DNA of 64,000 bases from Ruminococcus flavefaciens 007c (GTDB taxonomy: Bacteria > Bacillota > Clostridia > Oscillospirales > Ruminococcaceae). The stretch's first letter is position 1. Every line of letters begins with the position of its first letter. The DNA lies in the NCBI RefSeq assembly GCF_000571935.1, contig NZ_ATAX01000007.1, positions 48,567-112,566 of the forward strand. The letters are read 5' to 3'. The position numbers were made by a program, and so were the translations under genes. This document shows, piece by piece, positions 32,236 through 41,497 of the stretch. The notes below the pieces were generated by a model. It was not told the origin of the DNA, searched no databases, and saw nothing but the letters and a program-made list of their open reading frames with translations.

Positions 32236-33237
32236 TCACTGCTTTTTACTTTTTTTCTTCTTTGCCGAGACTATTACTGCCGATATAACAGCTGCAATAA
32301 ATACGGCACCGCCTGTTATACCGCCTGCTATGACTTTTTTGCCATCGGCTGTGAGCCGTTTTTCTCCCCTGACCGTGGTCGTATATGTAAATCCTTCGGC
32401 ACGCAGGGCTCTGTCCACATCTTCGGCTATTGCCTCATGGCCTGCCGCATTGGGGTGGATATCAAAGTCGCCGATGCGTGTGAGTTCCCCTGCTTTGCCC
32501 CTGAAGTCCTCAGCCACACCGATAACATTGTATCTTCCCGAAGCATTTTCGTAAATAATTGTATTGAGCTTGCCTATCTTCTCTTTTGAATAATCCGTCA
32601 CCATGGTGAACTGGCTGAAATATTCCAGCGGATCATAAAGTGTCTGGATAAAGATCGCGCCGTCGGTCCTTGAAGAAAGCTCATCAGAGATCACCTTTAT
32701 ATTGTCGTTGAAGTGCTCAAGGGCATCCTCAATGTCTCCGCTCATGCTCATAAATGCGGAAGCCGCACTGAAAATGTCGATCTCTCCCTTATCAAAGGCA
32801 CCCTTTTCGGTTATGCCCATGTTCTTCATCAGCTGAAGCATTATATCAAGGAGATCGTTTCCGCCGATAGACACCACTACCGCGTCGCAGTCTCCGAGCT
32901 GATCGTCCAGTGCTCCGCTGCGCAGCTGAGCTATAAGATCGTCCGAGGTATATCCCGAAACGGCATTATTTATCATGGTATGCCCGCACTCTCCGCCGAG
33001 CTCCTCCTCATATCTTTCCTTAAGTATATTCGGGTAGGAACGGCACTTGCTGTTGTCGCTGTCGGTATACCCGTCAAGGCCGTAGCCTGCCGCTATCGAG
33101 TCTCCTAAAAACATCATCTTCGGCGGCACTTTTACCTTGCACACCACTTCTTCCTCGGGTATCTCCGTCATCGTACATGAAAAAAGGCACACGGACATAA
33201 GTGCAGCCCCTATCAAAGCAATAAGTCTTCTTATCAT
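32236..33237 (-). CDS. Cell-surface SGNH/GDSL hydrolase with lipobox and C-terminal membrane anchor
   Basis: This 333-residue protein has a lipoprotein signal ending in CLFSC (Cys21). It has the SGNH blocks FLGDSIAAGYGL (nucleophile Ser), a Gly within the NNAVSGYTSDD block, SIGGNDLL (Asn) and DIHPNAAGH (Asp and His). A C-terminal hydrophobic helix (about 303-323) is followed by KKKKSKK, so the protein may be held at both ends. SGNH enzymes of this kind deacylate glycans, lipids or peptides; the substrate is unknown. Its promoter resembles those of the CotH genes (TTGAAA, then TGTGC before the -10). AAGGAGAG precedes the ATG. Confidence 0.88.
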   Translation of the reverse strand: MIRRLIALIGAALMSVCLFSCTMTEIPEEEVVCKVKVPPKMMFLGDSIAAGYGLDGYTDSDNSKCRSYPNILKERYEEELGGECGHTMINNAVSGYTSDDLIAQLRSGALDDQLGDCDAVVVSIGGNDLLDIMLQLMKNMGITEKGAFDKGEIDIFSAASAFMSMSGDIEDALEHFNDNIKVISDELSSRTDGAIFIQTLYDPLEYFSQFTMVTDYSKEKIGKLNTIIYENASGRYNVIGVAEDFRGKAGELTRIGDFDIHPNAAGHEAIAEDVDRALRAEGFTYTTTVRGEKRLTADGKKVIAGGITGGAVFIAAVISAVIVSAKKKKSKKQ

Positions 33238-33292
33238 ATGAATCTCTCCTTATCACGACCATAATGCTTCGCATCTTCATTCCTTTATATAT

Positions 33293-33321
33293 AATATAGC
33301 ACATTCGGAAGAATTTTTCAA
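33293..33321 (-). promoter_or_regulatory. Promoter of the SGNH gene
   Basis: On the minus strand TTGAAA (33316-33321) and TATATT (33293-33298) are 17 bases apart, with TGTGC directly before the -10. Confidence 0.65.
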
Positions 33322-33407
33322 TATTTTTATCAAATATCTCATAAATCTATCACAAAAAGGACGGAGCATAAGGTCAGTACTCATATAAAAGTACTATGGC
33401 GTTTCTG

Positions 33408-33436
33408 TTGACAGTACAGCAATGTTACGCTATAAT
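33408..33436 (+). promoter_or_regulatory. Perfect promoter of the AT-rich orphan gene, with AGTAC repeats
   Basis: TTGACA (33408-33413) and TATAAT (33431-33436) are perfect and 17 bases apart. AGTACT occurs at 33376-33381 and 33390-33395, and AGTAC again at the end of the -35 region, which could be a regulator site. Confidence 0.8.
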
Positions 33437-33469
33437 TGTTTTTGATATAAATCCGAATCCAACTTACAG

Positions 33470-34165
33470 GTGGTGTTAAAAATCAAAATAACAATTTCTA
33501 ATCTGATTTATCATGCACAAAAAGCGAGTATGCCTGTATTCGGCATAGATATTCCCAAACTATCAAAAAAGGTGCTTTTTATTTCAGAAGAAAATAATAT
33601 TCATAAGCTTTCTCAATATGTGAAGGAGATAGATCCTGATAAAAAGCTTCCTTTAGACAATATTTACAACTACAATATCCAATTTGAATTGAGCAGATCT
33701 CATTTCAATCCTACAATGCGGGCTTTTGTGTGGGACTATCTCATGGATATTTCCTGGTTTGATTTTGAAAACAGCAAGTATCCCGAATTAAGATATTTTG
33801 AAGAAGTAATATTCAATATTATGTCTTATTTTATCAGCACACCCTGCTTTCAGACATCATTACCCGGATATATTTATTTACTGTCAGAAGGAATATTGCC
33901 ATACGAAGAAATATGCTTTCATAATTTCTTTCTGATCGATTTTTCAGAGTCGCCTGTTACAATGGAAGCAATCAGACATTTCAGACTTGATGTAAAGGAT
34001 AGCAGTGTCAGATTTGTTTTTAAAGACTATGATATGTCTTTATCAGAAACATTCCGGGTGTTGATAAGTAAAAACGATTTTTTAGAATTTTTGCAGCAAA
34101 AACATAGTATAACTAAAATAGAAAGAATTAACCATGCTATTTATACAGTACTTTCTAATCTTTAA
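33470..34165 (+). CDS. Unrecognised AT-rich gene with no conventional start codon
   Basis: This frame of up to 231 residues has no recognised domain, signal peptide or membrane helix. It is rich in aromatic, Ile, Glu and Lys residues and looks like a globular cytoplasmic protein. Its base composition is clearly lower in GC than the flanking genes, suggesting transfer. The frame lacks an ATG near the start. Tandem GTG codons at 33470 and 33473 overlap the only Shine-Dalgarno-like AGGTGG, and the codon at normal spacing from it (33481) is ATC. A perfect promoter lies 35 bases upstream, so expression is likely. Use of a rare start, or a point change from ATG to ATC, are both possible. Confidence 0.6.
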   Translation: MVLKIKITISNLIYHAQKASMPVFGIDIPKLSKKVLFISEENNIHKLSQYVKEIDPDKKLPLDNIYNYNIQFELSRSHFNPTMRAFVWDYLMDISWFDFENSKYPELRYFEEVIFNIMSYFISTPCFQTSLPGYIYLLSEGILPYEEICFHNFFLIDFSESPVTMEAIRHFRLDVKDSSVRFVFKDYDMSLSETFRVLISKNDFLEFLQQKHSITKIERINHAIYTVLSNL

Positions 34166-34198
34166 ATCTGATTTATCTTCGTAACCGAATAAATACAA

Positions 34199-34230
34199 TG
34201 CCCCGAAGCTCTTTGAAATGCTTCGGGGCA
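34199..34230 (-). terminator. Terminator of the second two-component operon
   Basis: Perfect 11-bp arms TGCCCCGAAGC (34199-34209) and GCTTCGGGGCA (34220-34230). The minus strand continues TTGTATTTATT. It lies between convergent genes and may also stop the AT-rich gene's transcript. Confidence 0.75.
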
Positions 34231-34275
34231 AACTTCTGTACGGGTGCCGTCCTTTTTATATTATCCTTCTTTAAT

Positions 34276-36768
34276 TCACACTGTTTTCTGAACTGTAATG
34301 GGAAGTCTCACATTGGCGGTGAACATATCTCCGTCTATTATTATATCGAATGTTCCGCCGCAGGCCTCGGTGAAGCTCTTTGCTATCGCCAGTCCGAGAC
34401 CGTTCCCTTCTGTTGAACGTGCCTTGTCACCTCTTGTGAAGCGCTCGGTTATCTCCTCGGGAGTAAAGTTCATCTCCTCTGCCGAGATGTTTTTTACGGA
34501 TATATCAGTATATCCGCCGCTGTTCCTGAGTGTGACGTATATTCTCGTTCCCTCCATGGAGTACTTCAGCGCATTGTCTATGAGGTTCTGGAAAACACGG
34601 TAAAGCTTCTTTCCCTCTGCCATAACAGGAGCTGTCTGAGCCTGTATATCTGTTCTCAGCTCTCTTCCCGAGCTCTCGATCCTGTCGGCCATATCTCCGA
34701 TCACCTGCTTAGTGAGGATAACGGCGTCTAAATTCTCGTTGTTAAGGTCGGTGCGGCTGGCAGCCTTTGCAAGATCGAAGAGATCGGCTACCATGAGCTT
34801 CAGGCGCTCTGATTTCTCACTTATCACCTTTACATAGTCCTTGGCGGCAGGGCTCATATCCTCAGCCCATAGCAGGTCGATATAGCTTATGATAGATGTG
34901 AGCGGAGTTTTCAGATCATGTGATACATTGGTGACCAGCTCCACCTTCATGCGTTCGGACTGCACCTGTCGGTCAACTGCACTGCGTATGCCGTCCGAGA
35001 TATTATTGAGGTTATTTGTCATACCGTAGGCAGGAGACATCTCAGACACAGTACGCGGAGCATAGTCTCCTCCGCTCATCTCTGCTATCTGCTGTGACAC
35101 GCCTGCTATCTCTGCATGGTCGCGCATACTGAAGAATATATATGCAGCAAGTGCAGCAAGCGAGAGGAATACAAATCCGCCCCATAAATCCCCGGGTATA
35201 GTAATTATACATATCATAAACTCAGCAGCAACAGCTATAACGGTACGTCTGATGAACCTGCGCATGAAAATGTCTTCTTTCATTGCATTTCTCTCGATAT
35301 GTCTGATGCTGCGCTGACGGTGCTTTTCACGTATATATGCTGCGGTCTTTTTGAACTTCTTCCACAGGAAGCTCACGATACTGCCCGTAAGCGTAGTCTT
35401 CCAGAAGCTGCGGCATTTGAGACGAGTTACAAGAGTTATAAGGCAGGCGAGTCCGAGGGCATAAAGGCCTATGATAATACTTCCCTCGAGGATGCTCAGC
35501 GTACCCGTTGTGTAATACTCTGACAGATCATTGTAGTTTCTGAATATTCCTTCACCTATAAATACGCATACCGAAACTATCGCACCGATCAGCAAGCCGA
35601 GGATCAGCTCGCCGTATAAACGGTCAGGCAGCGAAAGAACGAACTTCTTCTGCTTTGCACTGTATCCGCAGCAGAAAAGGAGCACGATCCCCACAATGAT
35701 ACCTGCTATTCCCAGCGGGATAAGGTATGTTATGCTGTTGACGGACTCCTTCTCCTGCTTTTCCCGCTCTGCACATAAGGCTTCATACTCCGTCACAAGA
35801 GCATCGGAAGGCTTTATATATATGCTTATTTCCCTGCTATCGCCCTGTGTCTTTGTGAAAGCGCTCTTCTTTATCTTGGTCCAGGTCCTGCTGTTCTCAT
35901 CGTATATCATATACAAATCAGTGTCGGTATACTGAGAAATGTCGTCTACAAAGACTGTTTCGGTATCATTGTCGAAGCCTTTCTGCTCATCGTTTCTGTC
36001 ACCTGCGATGAAGTAGTTTTTACTGCGGTCATGCTCGAACTGTTCAAAGGCCTCCCTGTCGGAGTATTCGGCATTTTCCATGTATTTTCTCTCGGGAAGA
36101 GGAGTAGTTCCGTCCAGCTTATAATATATTCTGGCACCGTCCTCATCGGTATAGTAATCAAGTCCGTCGGTGTCAAAATCGAATACTGCAACAGCTCTCC
36201 GCGGGTAAGTCAATCCCTCCTGGAACGAATAGCCCAGATAAAAGTAAGTCATACCGTAATTGGTGGTATACCAGTTGGTATTGCCGTTATGCCAGCCATC
36301 GGGACTTACGGGATCGCTCTTTCCCTTTCCGTCCGTTAATTCTGCGGAATATTCACCTGCAAGTTCCTTTTCTGACTTCCCGGTATTGGTGAGCACATTC
36401 TCTCCGAAACTTGCGTAGTACTCAAAATCTCTGGGATTATCAATGATTATCTTTCCTTTTTCGTCCATGAGCTCCAGGTCGGAAAGAGCCTTGCGGACAG
36501 ATTTTTCCATAGGCTTTGAGCAGGTGAATTTTCCGTTTTTATCTGTATATCTCAGGTAGATATTGCTCAATGCGTATAGCCTGTCATATAAACTTCTCAG
36601 GTCGCCGCTGTAATCGGCGCTTTCCATGCCGTCCACAGACGCGTAATACTTCTTTTCCCGTGAATACCCTCTGTTTACGATATATAAGCTCTGAAAAACA
36701 GCCGCTCCCACCAGTACACAGGATATTATGAATGTTATTATACGCGACAGCCGCTTTTTCAAGATCAT
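34276..36768 (-). CDS. Large membrane sensor histidine kinase
   Basis: This 830-residue kinase has an N-terminal membrane helix (about 10-30), an extracytoplasmic sensor of about 310 residues, three closely spaced helices (about 350-450), another two near 510-550, then a HisKA domain with His617 in NVSHDLKTPLTS. The ATPase domain has an N-box (FQNLIDNALKYS) and G2 motif GNGLGLAIAK; the usual G1 DxGxG is replaced by VKNISAEEM. The missing DxGxG is a real deviation, though the rest of the ATP lid is present, and related clostridial kinases also show it. The cognate regulator lies immediately upstream. The sensed signal is unknown. AGGAGGG precedes the ATG. Confidence 0.9.
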   Translation of the reverse strand: MILKKRLSRIITFIISCVLVGAAVFQSLYIVNRGYSREKKYYASVDGMESADYSGDLRSLYDRLYALSNIYLRYTDKNGKFTCSKPMEKSVRKALSDLELMDEKGKIIIDNPRDFEYYASFGENVLTNTGKSEKELAGEYSAELTDGKGKSDPVSPDGWHNGNTNWYTTNYGMTYFYLGYSFQEGLTYPRRAVAVFDFDTDGLDYYTDEDGARIYYKLDGTTPLPERKYMENAEYSDREAFEQFEHDRSKNYFIAGDRNDEQKGFDNDTETVFVDDISQYTDTDLYMIYDENSRTWTKIKKSAFTKTQGDSREISIYIKPSDALVTEYEALCAEREKQEKESVNSITYLIPLGIAGIIVGIVLLFCCGYSAKQKKFVLSLPDRLYGELILGLLIGAIVSVCVFIGEGIFRNYNDLSEYYTTGTLSILEGSIIIGLYALGLACLITLVTRLKCRSFWKTTLTGSIVSFLWKKFKKTAAYIREKHRQRSIRHIERNAMKEDIFMRRFIRRTVIAVAAEFMICIITIPGDLWGGFVFLSLAALAAYIFFSMRDHAEIAGVSQQIAEMSGGDYAPRTVSEMSPAYGMTNNLNNISDGIRSAVDRQVQSERMKVELVTNVSHDLKTPLTSIISYIDLLWAEDMSPAAKDYVKVISEKSERLKLMVADLFDLAKAASRTDLNNENLDAVILTKQVIGDMADRIESSGRELRTDIQAQTAPVMAEGKKLYRVFQNLIDNALKYSMEGTRIYVTLRNSGGYTDISVKNISAEEMNFTPEEITERFTRGDKARSTEGNGLGLAIAKSFTEACGGTFDIIIDGDMFTANVRLPITVQKTV

Positions 36769-36779
36769 TGCGATCCCTC

Positions 36780-37490
36780 CTATTGTTTCTCCATTTTGTA
36801 TCCGATCCCCCAGACCACCTTCAGATAGCGCGGATCACCGGGATTTATCTCTATTTTTTCTCTTATATGACGGATATGCACCATAACGGTGTTCTCCACG
36901 GAAAATGAATCCTCGTTCCATACACGGGAATATATCTCCTCTGCCGAAAAGATACGTCCTGCGTTCTCCATAAGAAGCTCCGTGATCCTGTACTCGGTAG
37001 CGGTAAGCTTTACAGGCGAACCGTCCACAGAAAGCTGTTTTCCTTCCTTATCCAGCACAAGACCTCCAAGGCGGATAGTATTTTCCTTTCTCAGACCTTC
37101 TGCGGCGCCGAGAGTAAGGTAACGGCGCAGATTTGACTGCACACGTGCCACAAGCTCCATAGGATTATAGGGCTTGGTTATATAATCATCAGCACCCATG
37201 GAAAGCCCCAGTATCTTGTCGCTGTCCTCGGACTTTGCGGAAAGAACTATAATAGGTATGTTTTTTGTGGCACGTATCTTCATCATTGCCGAAAGGCCGT
37301 CCAGCTTAGGCATCATAACGTCGATGAGTATGAGCTGGACATCATTCTGTACGAGGACGTCCATGGCCTCAAGGCCGTTATAGGCTTTGTAGATGGTATA
37401 ACCCTCGCGCGAGAGCAGTGCGGCAATGGCGTTAACTATGTCATGGTCGTCATCGACCACGAGTATGGAAGAGTTTTCAATATTTATCAT
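36780..37490 (-). CDS. OmpR/PhoB-family response regulator
   Basis: This 236-residue regulator has acidic residues D13-D15, phospho-acceptor Asp57 (LIDVMMPKLDG), Thr/Ser switch region IVLSAKSE and Lys106 (YITKPYNP), followed by a full winged-helix effector domain ending in VWGIGYKMEK. It is eleven bases upstream of its kinase gene and is transcribed from a near-consensus promoter at 37533-37561. Tandem repeats upstream of the promoter suggest autoregulation. Compare the first regulator in this window, which is 37 residues shorter. Confidence 0.93.
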   Translation of the reverse strand: MINIENSSILVVDDDHDIVNAIAALLSREGYTIYKAYNGLEAMDVLVQNDVQLILIDVMMPKLDGLSAMMKIRATKNIPIIVLSAKSEDSDKILGLSMGADDYITKPYNPMELVARVQSNLRRYLTLGAAEGLRKENTIRLGGLVLDKEGKQLSVDGSPVKLTATEYRITELLMENAGRIFSAEEIYSRVWNEDSFSVENTVMVHIRHIREKIEINPGDPRYLKVVWGIGYKMEKQ

Positions 37491-37532
37491 GATAAATTCC
37501 TTTCAACGGCTGACGCGGGTTTATTCCTATTT

Positions 37533-37630
37533 ATTTTACCGCTGTACCGTTCCCATGTCAATATTATAAAAGCCAAATCTTATTTTAATGCTGATATAAA
37601 TCTTATGATTTTCTTAATATTTATCTTAAT
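37533..37630 (-). promoter_or_regulatory. Promoter and tandem repeats of the second two-component operon
   Basis: On the minus strand TTGACA (37556-37561) and TAAAAT (37533-37538) are 17 bases apart. Upstream, CTTATG (37602), CTTAAT (37613) and CTTAAT (37625) recur at 11- and 12-bp spacing on the plus strand. This spacing fits tandem binding of an OmpR-family regulator. Confidence 0.6.
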
Positions 37631-37693
37631 AAATGAAAAGTTCAACGGAAAGGACGTACAAGTTTCCGTCTTTGTTCCCTGCCATAGCAGACA

Positions 37694-37724
37694 AAAGCGG
37701 CCCCTTCTGCGAAGGAGCCGCTTT
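37694..37724 (-). terminator. Terminator downstream of the small-gene pair
   Basis: AAAGCGGC (37694-37701) pairs with GCCGCTTT (37717-37724), with inner CCTTC/GAAGG pairing. The minus strand continues TTGTCTGC. Confidence 0.7.
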
Positions 37725-37744
37725 ACAGCAAAGCCGATATTTTC

Positions 37745-38176
37745 TCATTTTTTTGCCGCAGCCTTCAGAGCTTTTCCGACTTTTTTCTGTACAGGCAGCC
37801 TCTGACTGCGGGGAATATCCTCTTCATACTGCCTGAGCAGCTTCAAAGCGTCCTCACGTGACAGTACTTTCACGAGCTCCTGCGTAAGCCCCTGAACTGC
37901 GTTCAGCATCCAGTATGCGCTTGCAGGCTCACTGTACGCGGCAGGCGCATGATAGACAAAACTCAGCACCCTGCGAACTTCCTCAGAGGAAGGCCCGGCC
38001 TGAGCAAATCTTTCCAGAAGCGCTTCAAGCTCTTCCGCAAAGGCTTCATGGCAGGGATCATCGGAAACCTTTTTACCGAAGCCCAGAAGTCCGTCCGCAG
38101 GCTTCTTTGCCATTTCAAGCCTTGAGACCTTTTCAATATATCCGGTGTACAGAGCCTTTAACTCTTCAAGCCACAT
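37745..38176 (-). CDS. Small uncharacterised helical protein
   Basis: This 143-residue, predicted mostly helical and soluble protein has a basic, Ala/Lys-rich C-terminus (KVGKALKAAAKK). No domain was recognised. The ATG at 38176 is well spaced from AGGAG; the GTG at 38182 is too close. It begins two bases after the stop of the upstream membrane protein gene, so the pair is translationally coupled and may function together. It is probably transcribed with that gene, possibly as an extension of the sugar transporter operon. Confidence 0.75.
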   Translation of the reverse strand: MWLEELKALYTGYIEKVSRLEMAKKPADGLLGFGKKVSDDPCHEAFAEELEALLERFAQAGPSSEEVRRVLSFVYHAPAAYSEPASAYWMLNAVQGLTQELVKVLSREDALKLLRQYEEDIPRSQRLPVQKKVGKALKAAAKK

Positions 38177-38178
38177 CG

Positions 38179-38478
38179 TCACTGCTCCTGTGCTTCCGCG
38201 AGCTCATCATCAGCGTCGGGAGCCTCTTCTTCCGCAGTGATCTTCTTTGACTCCTCATCGGCTGCGCGGAAGCTCTTCCATGCGTATATCCCGAAGCCAA
38301 CGGCTCCAGCCAGGAATACTGTTCCGAATATGCGGAATATCCATACATTCTTTTCGCTGCTGTCAACAGACCACATCTTGAATGAAAGAAATGCCAGATA
38401 TAAAATGACCACACCTCTGAGAGCAGCCGCCTTCAGCGCCTTTGAGCGCATTTCCGAGTCATATTTTGTACCGTTCAT
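38179..38478 (-). CDS. Small membrane protein with two transmembrane helices
   Basis: This 99-residue protein has two hydrophobic helices (about 21-37 and 48-68) and an acidic C-terminal tail (about 75-99, rich in Glu, Asp and Ala). The start at 38478 follows AAGGAAG; an upstream in-frame TTG would abolish that spacing. It lies 75 bases downstream of the sugar permease gene and directly upstream of the helical protein gene. The function is unknown. Confidence 0.75.
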   Translation of the reverse strand: MNGTKYDSEMRSKALKAAALRGVVILYLAFLSFKMWSVDSSEKNVWIFRIFGTVFLAGAVGFGIYAWKSFRAADEESKKITAEEEAPDADDELAEAQEQ

Positions 38479-38553
38479 AAATGAACTTCCTTTCAATATC
38501 TTTTACGGCCCGAAGCAGGGCAGAGCCGCTGCTGCGAGCCGTATATAAGCTTA

Positions 38554-39771
38554 TTAACCTGCCTTGCCTGTCTTCTTGTTGGAAACAACGTCAAAGATAA
38601 CGGCAGCAAGAAGTACTGAACCCTTTACGACGTACTGCCAGTTGCTGTCAAGTCCCTTGATGGACATACCCTGATTGATAACGCCGAGGAGGATAGCTCC
38701 GACTACAACGCCTCCGACAGTACCGCTTCCGCCGTATGCAGAAGCTCCGCCGATGAAGCATGAGCCGATAGCGTCCATTTCATAGGAGTTACCTGTATCG
38801 CCGTTTACAGAGCCGACACGCGCTGCAACGAGAAGTCCCGAAAGACCTGCAAGGAGCGACATGGATGTATAAGCGAGGAAGTATACCTTCTTTGTATCTA
38901 TACCGGAAAGCTTTGTAGCCTTCTCATTTCCGCCGACTGCGTAGAAGTAGCGTCCGAAAGCAGTCTTTGAAGTGATGAATGCATAGATGAATACTATTGC
39001 AAGTACCCACAGAGCCATTACAGGGATACCCTTGTAGTGTGCAAGCTTCCATGTATAAGCGATGATCAGCAGGTCGATGATAGCTATCTTAGCGAACTGC
39101 GATACAGCAGAAGCCTGTTTGTAGCCCTTCTTTGCCTTCTTTATGCGGTTAAACACTGTGATCACAACGAGCACGCACGCAATGATTATACCTGCCGCAA
39201 ACGCCGACCACTTTACGTCATTGTCAAGTCCCGGCACTTCGATATAAGAAGTGAAGATATCAAGGAATCTCTTTCCTACGCTGCCCTCTGACTGAGGTAT
39301 AGCGATGGTCTTTGACTCAAGGATAGCACGTCCGAAGCCTCTGAACAGAAACATTCCTGCGAGAGTACAGATAAAGGGCGGGATATGTACATATCCGATC
39401 CAGAAGCCCTGCCACATACCGATAAGGCATGAGAATACAAGACTGAGTAAAATAACGATTATCGGATTCAGATTATATTTGGTCAGCATCTGAGCGGCTA
39501 TAGCACCTATAAAGCACACCGTTGAGCCAACCGAAAGATCAATGTTACCGCCTGTGAGTATACATAAAAGCATACCGCAGGCAAGTACCAGAACATATGC
39601 GTTCTGTATCAGAAGATTTGAAAGGTTCTGAGGATAAAGAAGTCTCTTCTCCGTCCACCAGGCGAAAAATATAAATACCACGACTAAGGCTATGACCATG
39701 GTGTATTTCTTAATGAATGCACCGACATTCAAATTAGCCGCTTTATTATTTGTTGTTGTTTTTGCGTCCAT
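38554..39771 (-). CDS. gguB: Monosaccharide ABC transporter permease (GguB/XylH/MmsB type)
   Basis: This 405-residue permease of the ribose/xylose (BPD_transp_2) family has about 10-12 hydrophobic segments, with LTGGNIDLSVGSTVCFIGAI and the coupling segment GGNEKATKLSGIDTKKVYF near residues 280-300. The length and insertion match the long XylH/GguB permeases. It forms the last part of an importer with the preceding ATPase and the ChvE-like binding protein. An AAGGAG ribosome binding site precedes the ATG. Substrates of this family include xylose, arabinose, glucose and galactose, which fits a plant-fibre degrader. Confidence 0.92.
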   Translation of the reverse strand: MDAKTTTNNKAANLNVGAFIKKYTMVIALVVVFIFFAWWTEKRLLYPQNLSNLLIQNAYVLVLACGMLLCILTGGNIDLSVGSTVCFIGAIAAQMLTKYNLNPIIVILLSLVFSCLIGMWQGFWIGYVHIPPFICTLAGMFLFRGFGRAILESKTIAIPQSEGSVGKRFLDIFTSYIEVPGLDNDVKWSAFAAGIIIACVLVVITVFNRIKKAKKGYKQASAVSQFAKIAIIDLLIIAYTWKLAHYKGIPVMALWVLAIVFIYAFITSKTAFGRYFYAVGGNEKATKLSGIDTKKVYFLAYTSMSLLAGLSGLLVAARVGSVNGDTGNSYEMDAIGSCFIGGASAYGGSGTVGGVVVGAILLGVINQGMSIKGLDSNWQYVVKGSVLLAAVIFDVVSNKKTGKAG

Positions 39772-39786
39772 ATTATTCTCCTTCGA

Positions 39787-41322
39787 TCATTTTTTATCGG
39801 ACTGAAGGATTGCGGACATGATCTTTTCCTGCGTTGCTTCCGAAGCAGGCATCTCCGCGACCATTCTGCCCTCGTTCATAACGTATATACGATCGCACAT
39901 ACCAAGCAGCTCGGGCATTTCAGATGAGATCATTATAACAGACTTGCCCTGTGCCACAAGGTCGTTCATTATGCAGTAAATCTCGTATTTTGCACCTACA
40001 TCGATACCTCTTGTGGGCTCATCAAGGATAAGTACCTCGGGATCGGCAAACATCCATTTAGCAAGAAGGACCTTCTGCTGATTTCCTCCCGAAAGATTGC
40101 CCACCTCCTGCTGTACGGAAGGTGTTTTTGTGCGGAGCTTTTCCTTGTACTCCTCCGCTACGGCGTTTTCCTTGTCCACATTGATAATACCCTTGCTGCA
40201 AACCTTTTCCAGTCGTGCCATGGTGGTATTCCTTGCAATGCTCTCCTCAAGGATAAGACCGTTGCCCTTTCTGTCCTCAGTAACGTAGGCAAGACCTGAC
40301 TCGATAGCTGTACGAACGTTTTTCAGTTCCTTCTTTTCGCCGTCTATCTTGAGCTCACCGCTTATGTTAGCACCGTAGGATCTGCCGAAAATGGACATTG
40401 CAAGCTCTGTACGGCCTGCGCCCTGGAGTCCCGAGAATCCTACGATCTCACCGCGGCGGACATTGAAGGATACATTGTCAACGACTTTCTTTTCGGAATA
40501 TATGGGATGGTATACGGTCCAGCCGCTTACCTCCATGCCGATCTTGTCGCTGATATTGTGTTCACGCGCGGGATAACGGTCGCTTAATTCACGACCTACC
40601 ATTCCGCGTATGATACGGGCCTCGTCGATGTTGTGCTGTTCATTGTCGATAGTCTCGATGGTAGCGCCGTCACGCAGCACTGTTATCTTATCGGCAACAT
40701 ATGAGATCTCATTAAGCTTATGAGAAATAATGATCGAAGTCATTCCCTTCTTCTTGAAATCGAGAAGAAGGTCAAGGAGCATCTTTGAATCCTCCTCATT
40801 AAGGGAGGAGGTAGGTTCGTCAAGTATGAGCAGCTTAACGTTCTTGCTGAGTGCCTTTGCGATCTCAACCAGCTGCTGCTTGCCTGTACCGATGTCCTTT
40901 ATAAGTGTGGTAGCCTCTTCCTTGAGGCCTACCTGGCGCATATGCTCACCTGCCTCATGGTAGGTCTTGTCCCAGTCGATGCCGAAATGTCCCTTGCGTT
41001 CATTGCCCAGGAACATATTCTCACCGATGGACAGCTCAGGTATGAGTGCCAGCTCCTGATGTATGATAACTATGCCTTTTTCTTCGCTGTCGTGGAGTGT
41101 CTTGAACTGACATTCCTCGCCGTTGTACACGATATCGCCTGTATATGTACCAAAAGGATAGGTACCGCTGAGCACGTTCATAAGAGTGGATTTGCCTGCG
41201 CCGTTTTCACCTACAAGAGCGTGTATCTCTCCGGGCTTTACCTGAAGATTAACATTATCCAGCGCCTTGACGCCGGGAAACTCTTTTGTGATATGTTTCA
41301 TTTCAAGAATATATTCTGCCAA
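39787..41322 (-). CDS. gguA: Monosaccharide ABC transporter ATPase (GguA/XylG/MmsA type)
   Basis: This 511-residue tandem ATPase has a first domain with GENGAGKST and [12 protein letters not shown], where the region corresponding to the ABC signature reads IGTGKQQ. The second domain has a degenerate Walker A (GLQGAGRTE) and intact LSGGNQQK and [13 protein letters not shown]. This asymmetry is normal in CUT2-type importers. The gene starts with TTG (41322), seven bases after AGGAGGG. It is 175 bases downstream of the binding-protein gene, with a hairpin between them. Confidence 0.93.
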   Translation of the reverse strand: MAEYILEMKHITKEFPGVKALDNVNLQVKPGEIHALVGENGAGKSTLMNVLSGTYPFGTYTGDIVYNGEECQFKTLHDSEEKGIVIIHQELALIPELSIGENMFLGNERKGHFGIDWDKTYHEAGEHMRQVGLKEEATTLIKDIGTGKQQLVEIAKALSKNVKLLILDEPTSSLNEEDSKMLLDLLLDFKKKGMTSIIISHKLNEISYVADKITVLRDGATIETIDNEQHNIDEARIIRGMVGRELSDRYPAREHNISDKIGMEVSGWTVYHPIYSEKKVVDNVSFNVRRGEIVGFSGLQGAGRTELAMSIFGRSYGANISGELKIDGEKKELKNVRTAIESGLAYVTEDRKGNGLILEESIARNTTMARLEKVCSKGIINVDKENAVAEEYKEKLRTKTPSVQQEVGNLSGGNQQKVLLAKWMFADPEVLILDEPTRGIDVGAKYEIYCIMNDLVAQGKSVIMISSEMPELLGMCDRIYVMNEGRMVAEMPASEATQEKIMSAILQSDKK

Positions 41323-41399
41323 TTATATCCCTCCTGTTTGTCCTGCAGCCCCAAGCCCCACAGCTTGCAGGCTGTCGCCGAATCTGCCTAATATTCGGA

Positions 41400-41424
41400 A
41401 AAGGGCGGGCTGAGCCCGCCCTTT
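41400..41424 (-). terminator. Intra-operon hairpin between binding protein and ATPase genes
   Basis: Perfect 11-bp arms AAAGGGCGGGC (41400-41410) and GCCCGCCCTTT (41414-41424) lie in the gap between the two genes. It probably acts as a partial terminator or 3'-end stabiliser, giving more binding-protein mRNA. Two small palindromes, at 41445-41456 and 41464-41478, precede it in the transcript. Confidence 0.6.
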
Positions 41425-41497
41425 ACGGACAATTATGATATTACGCAGTGCACTGCATCATCAGCAGCATCATGCTGCATAAACGTTGTAACGCCTA

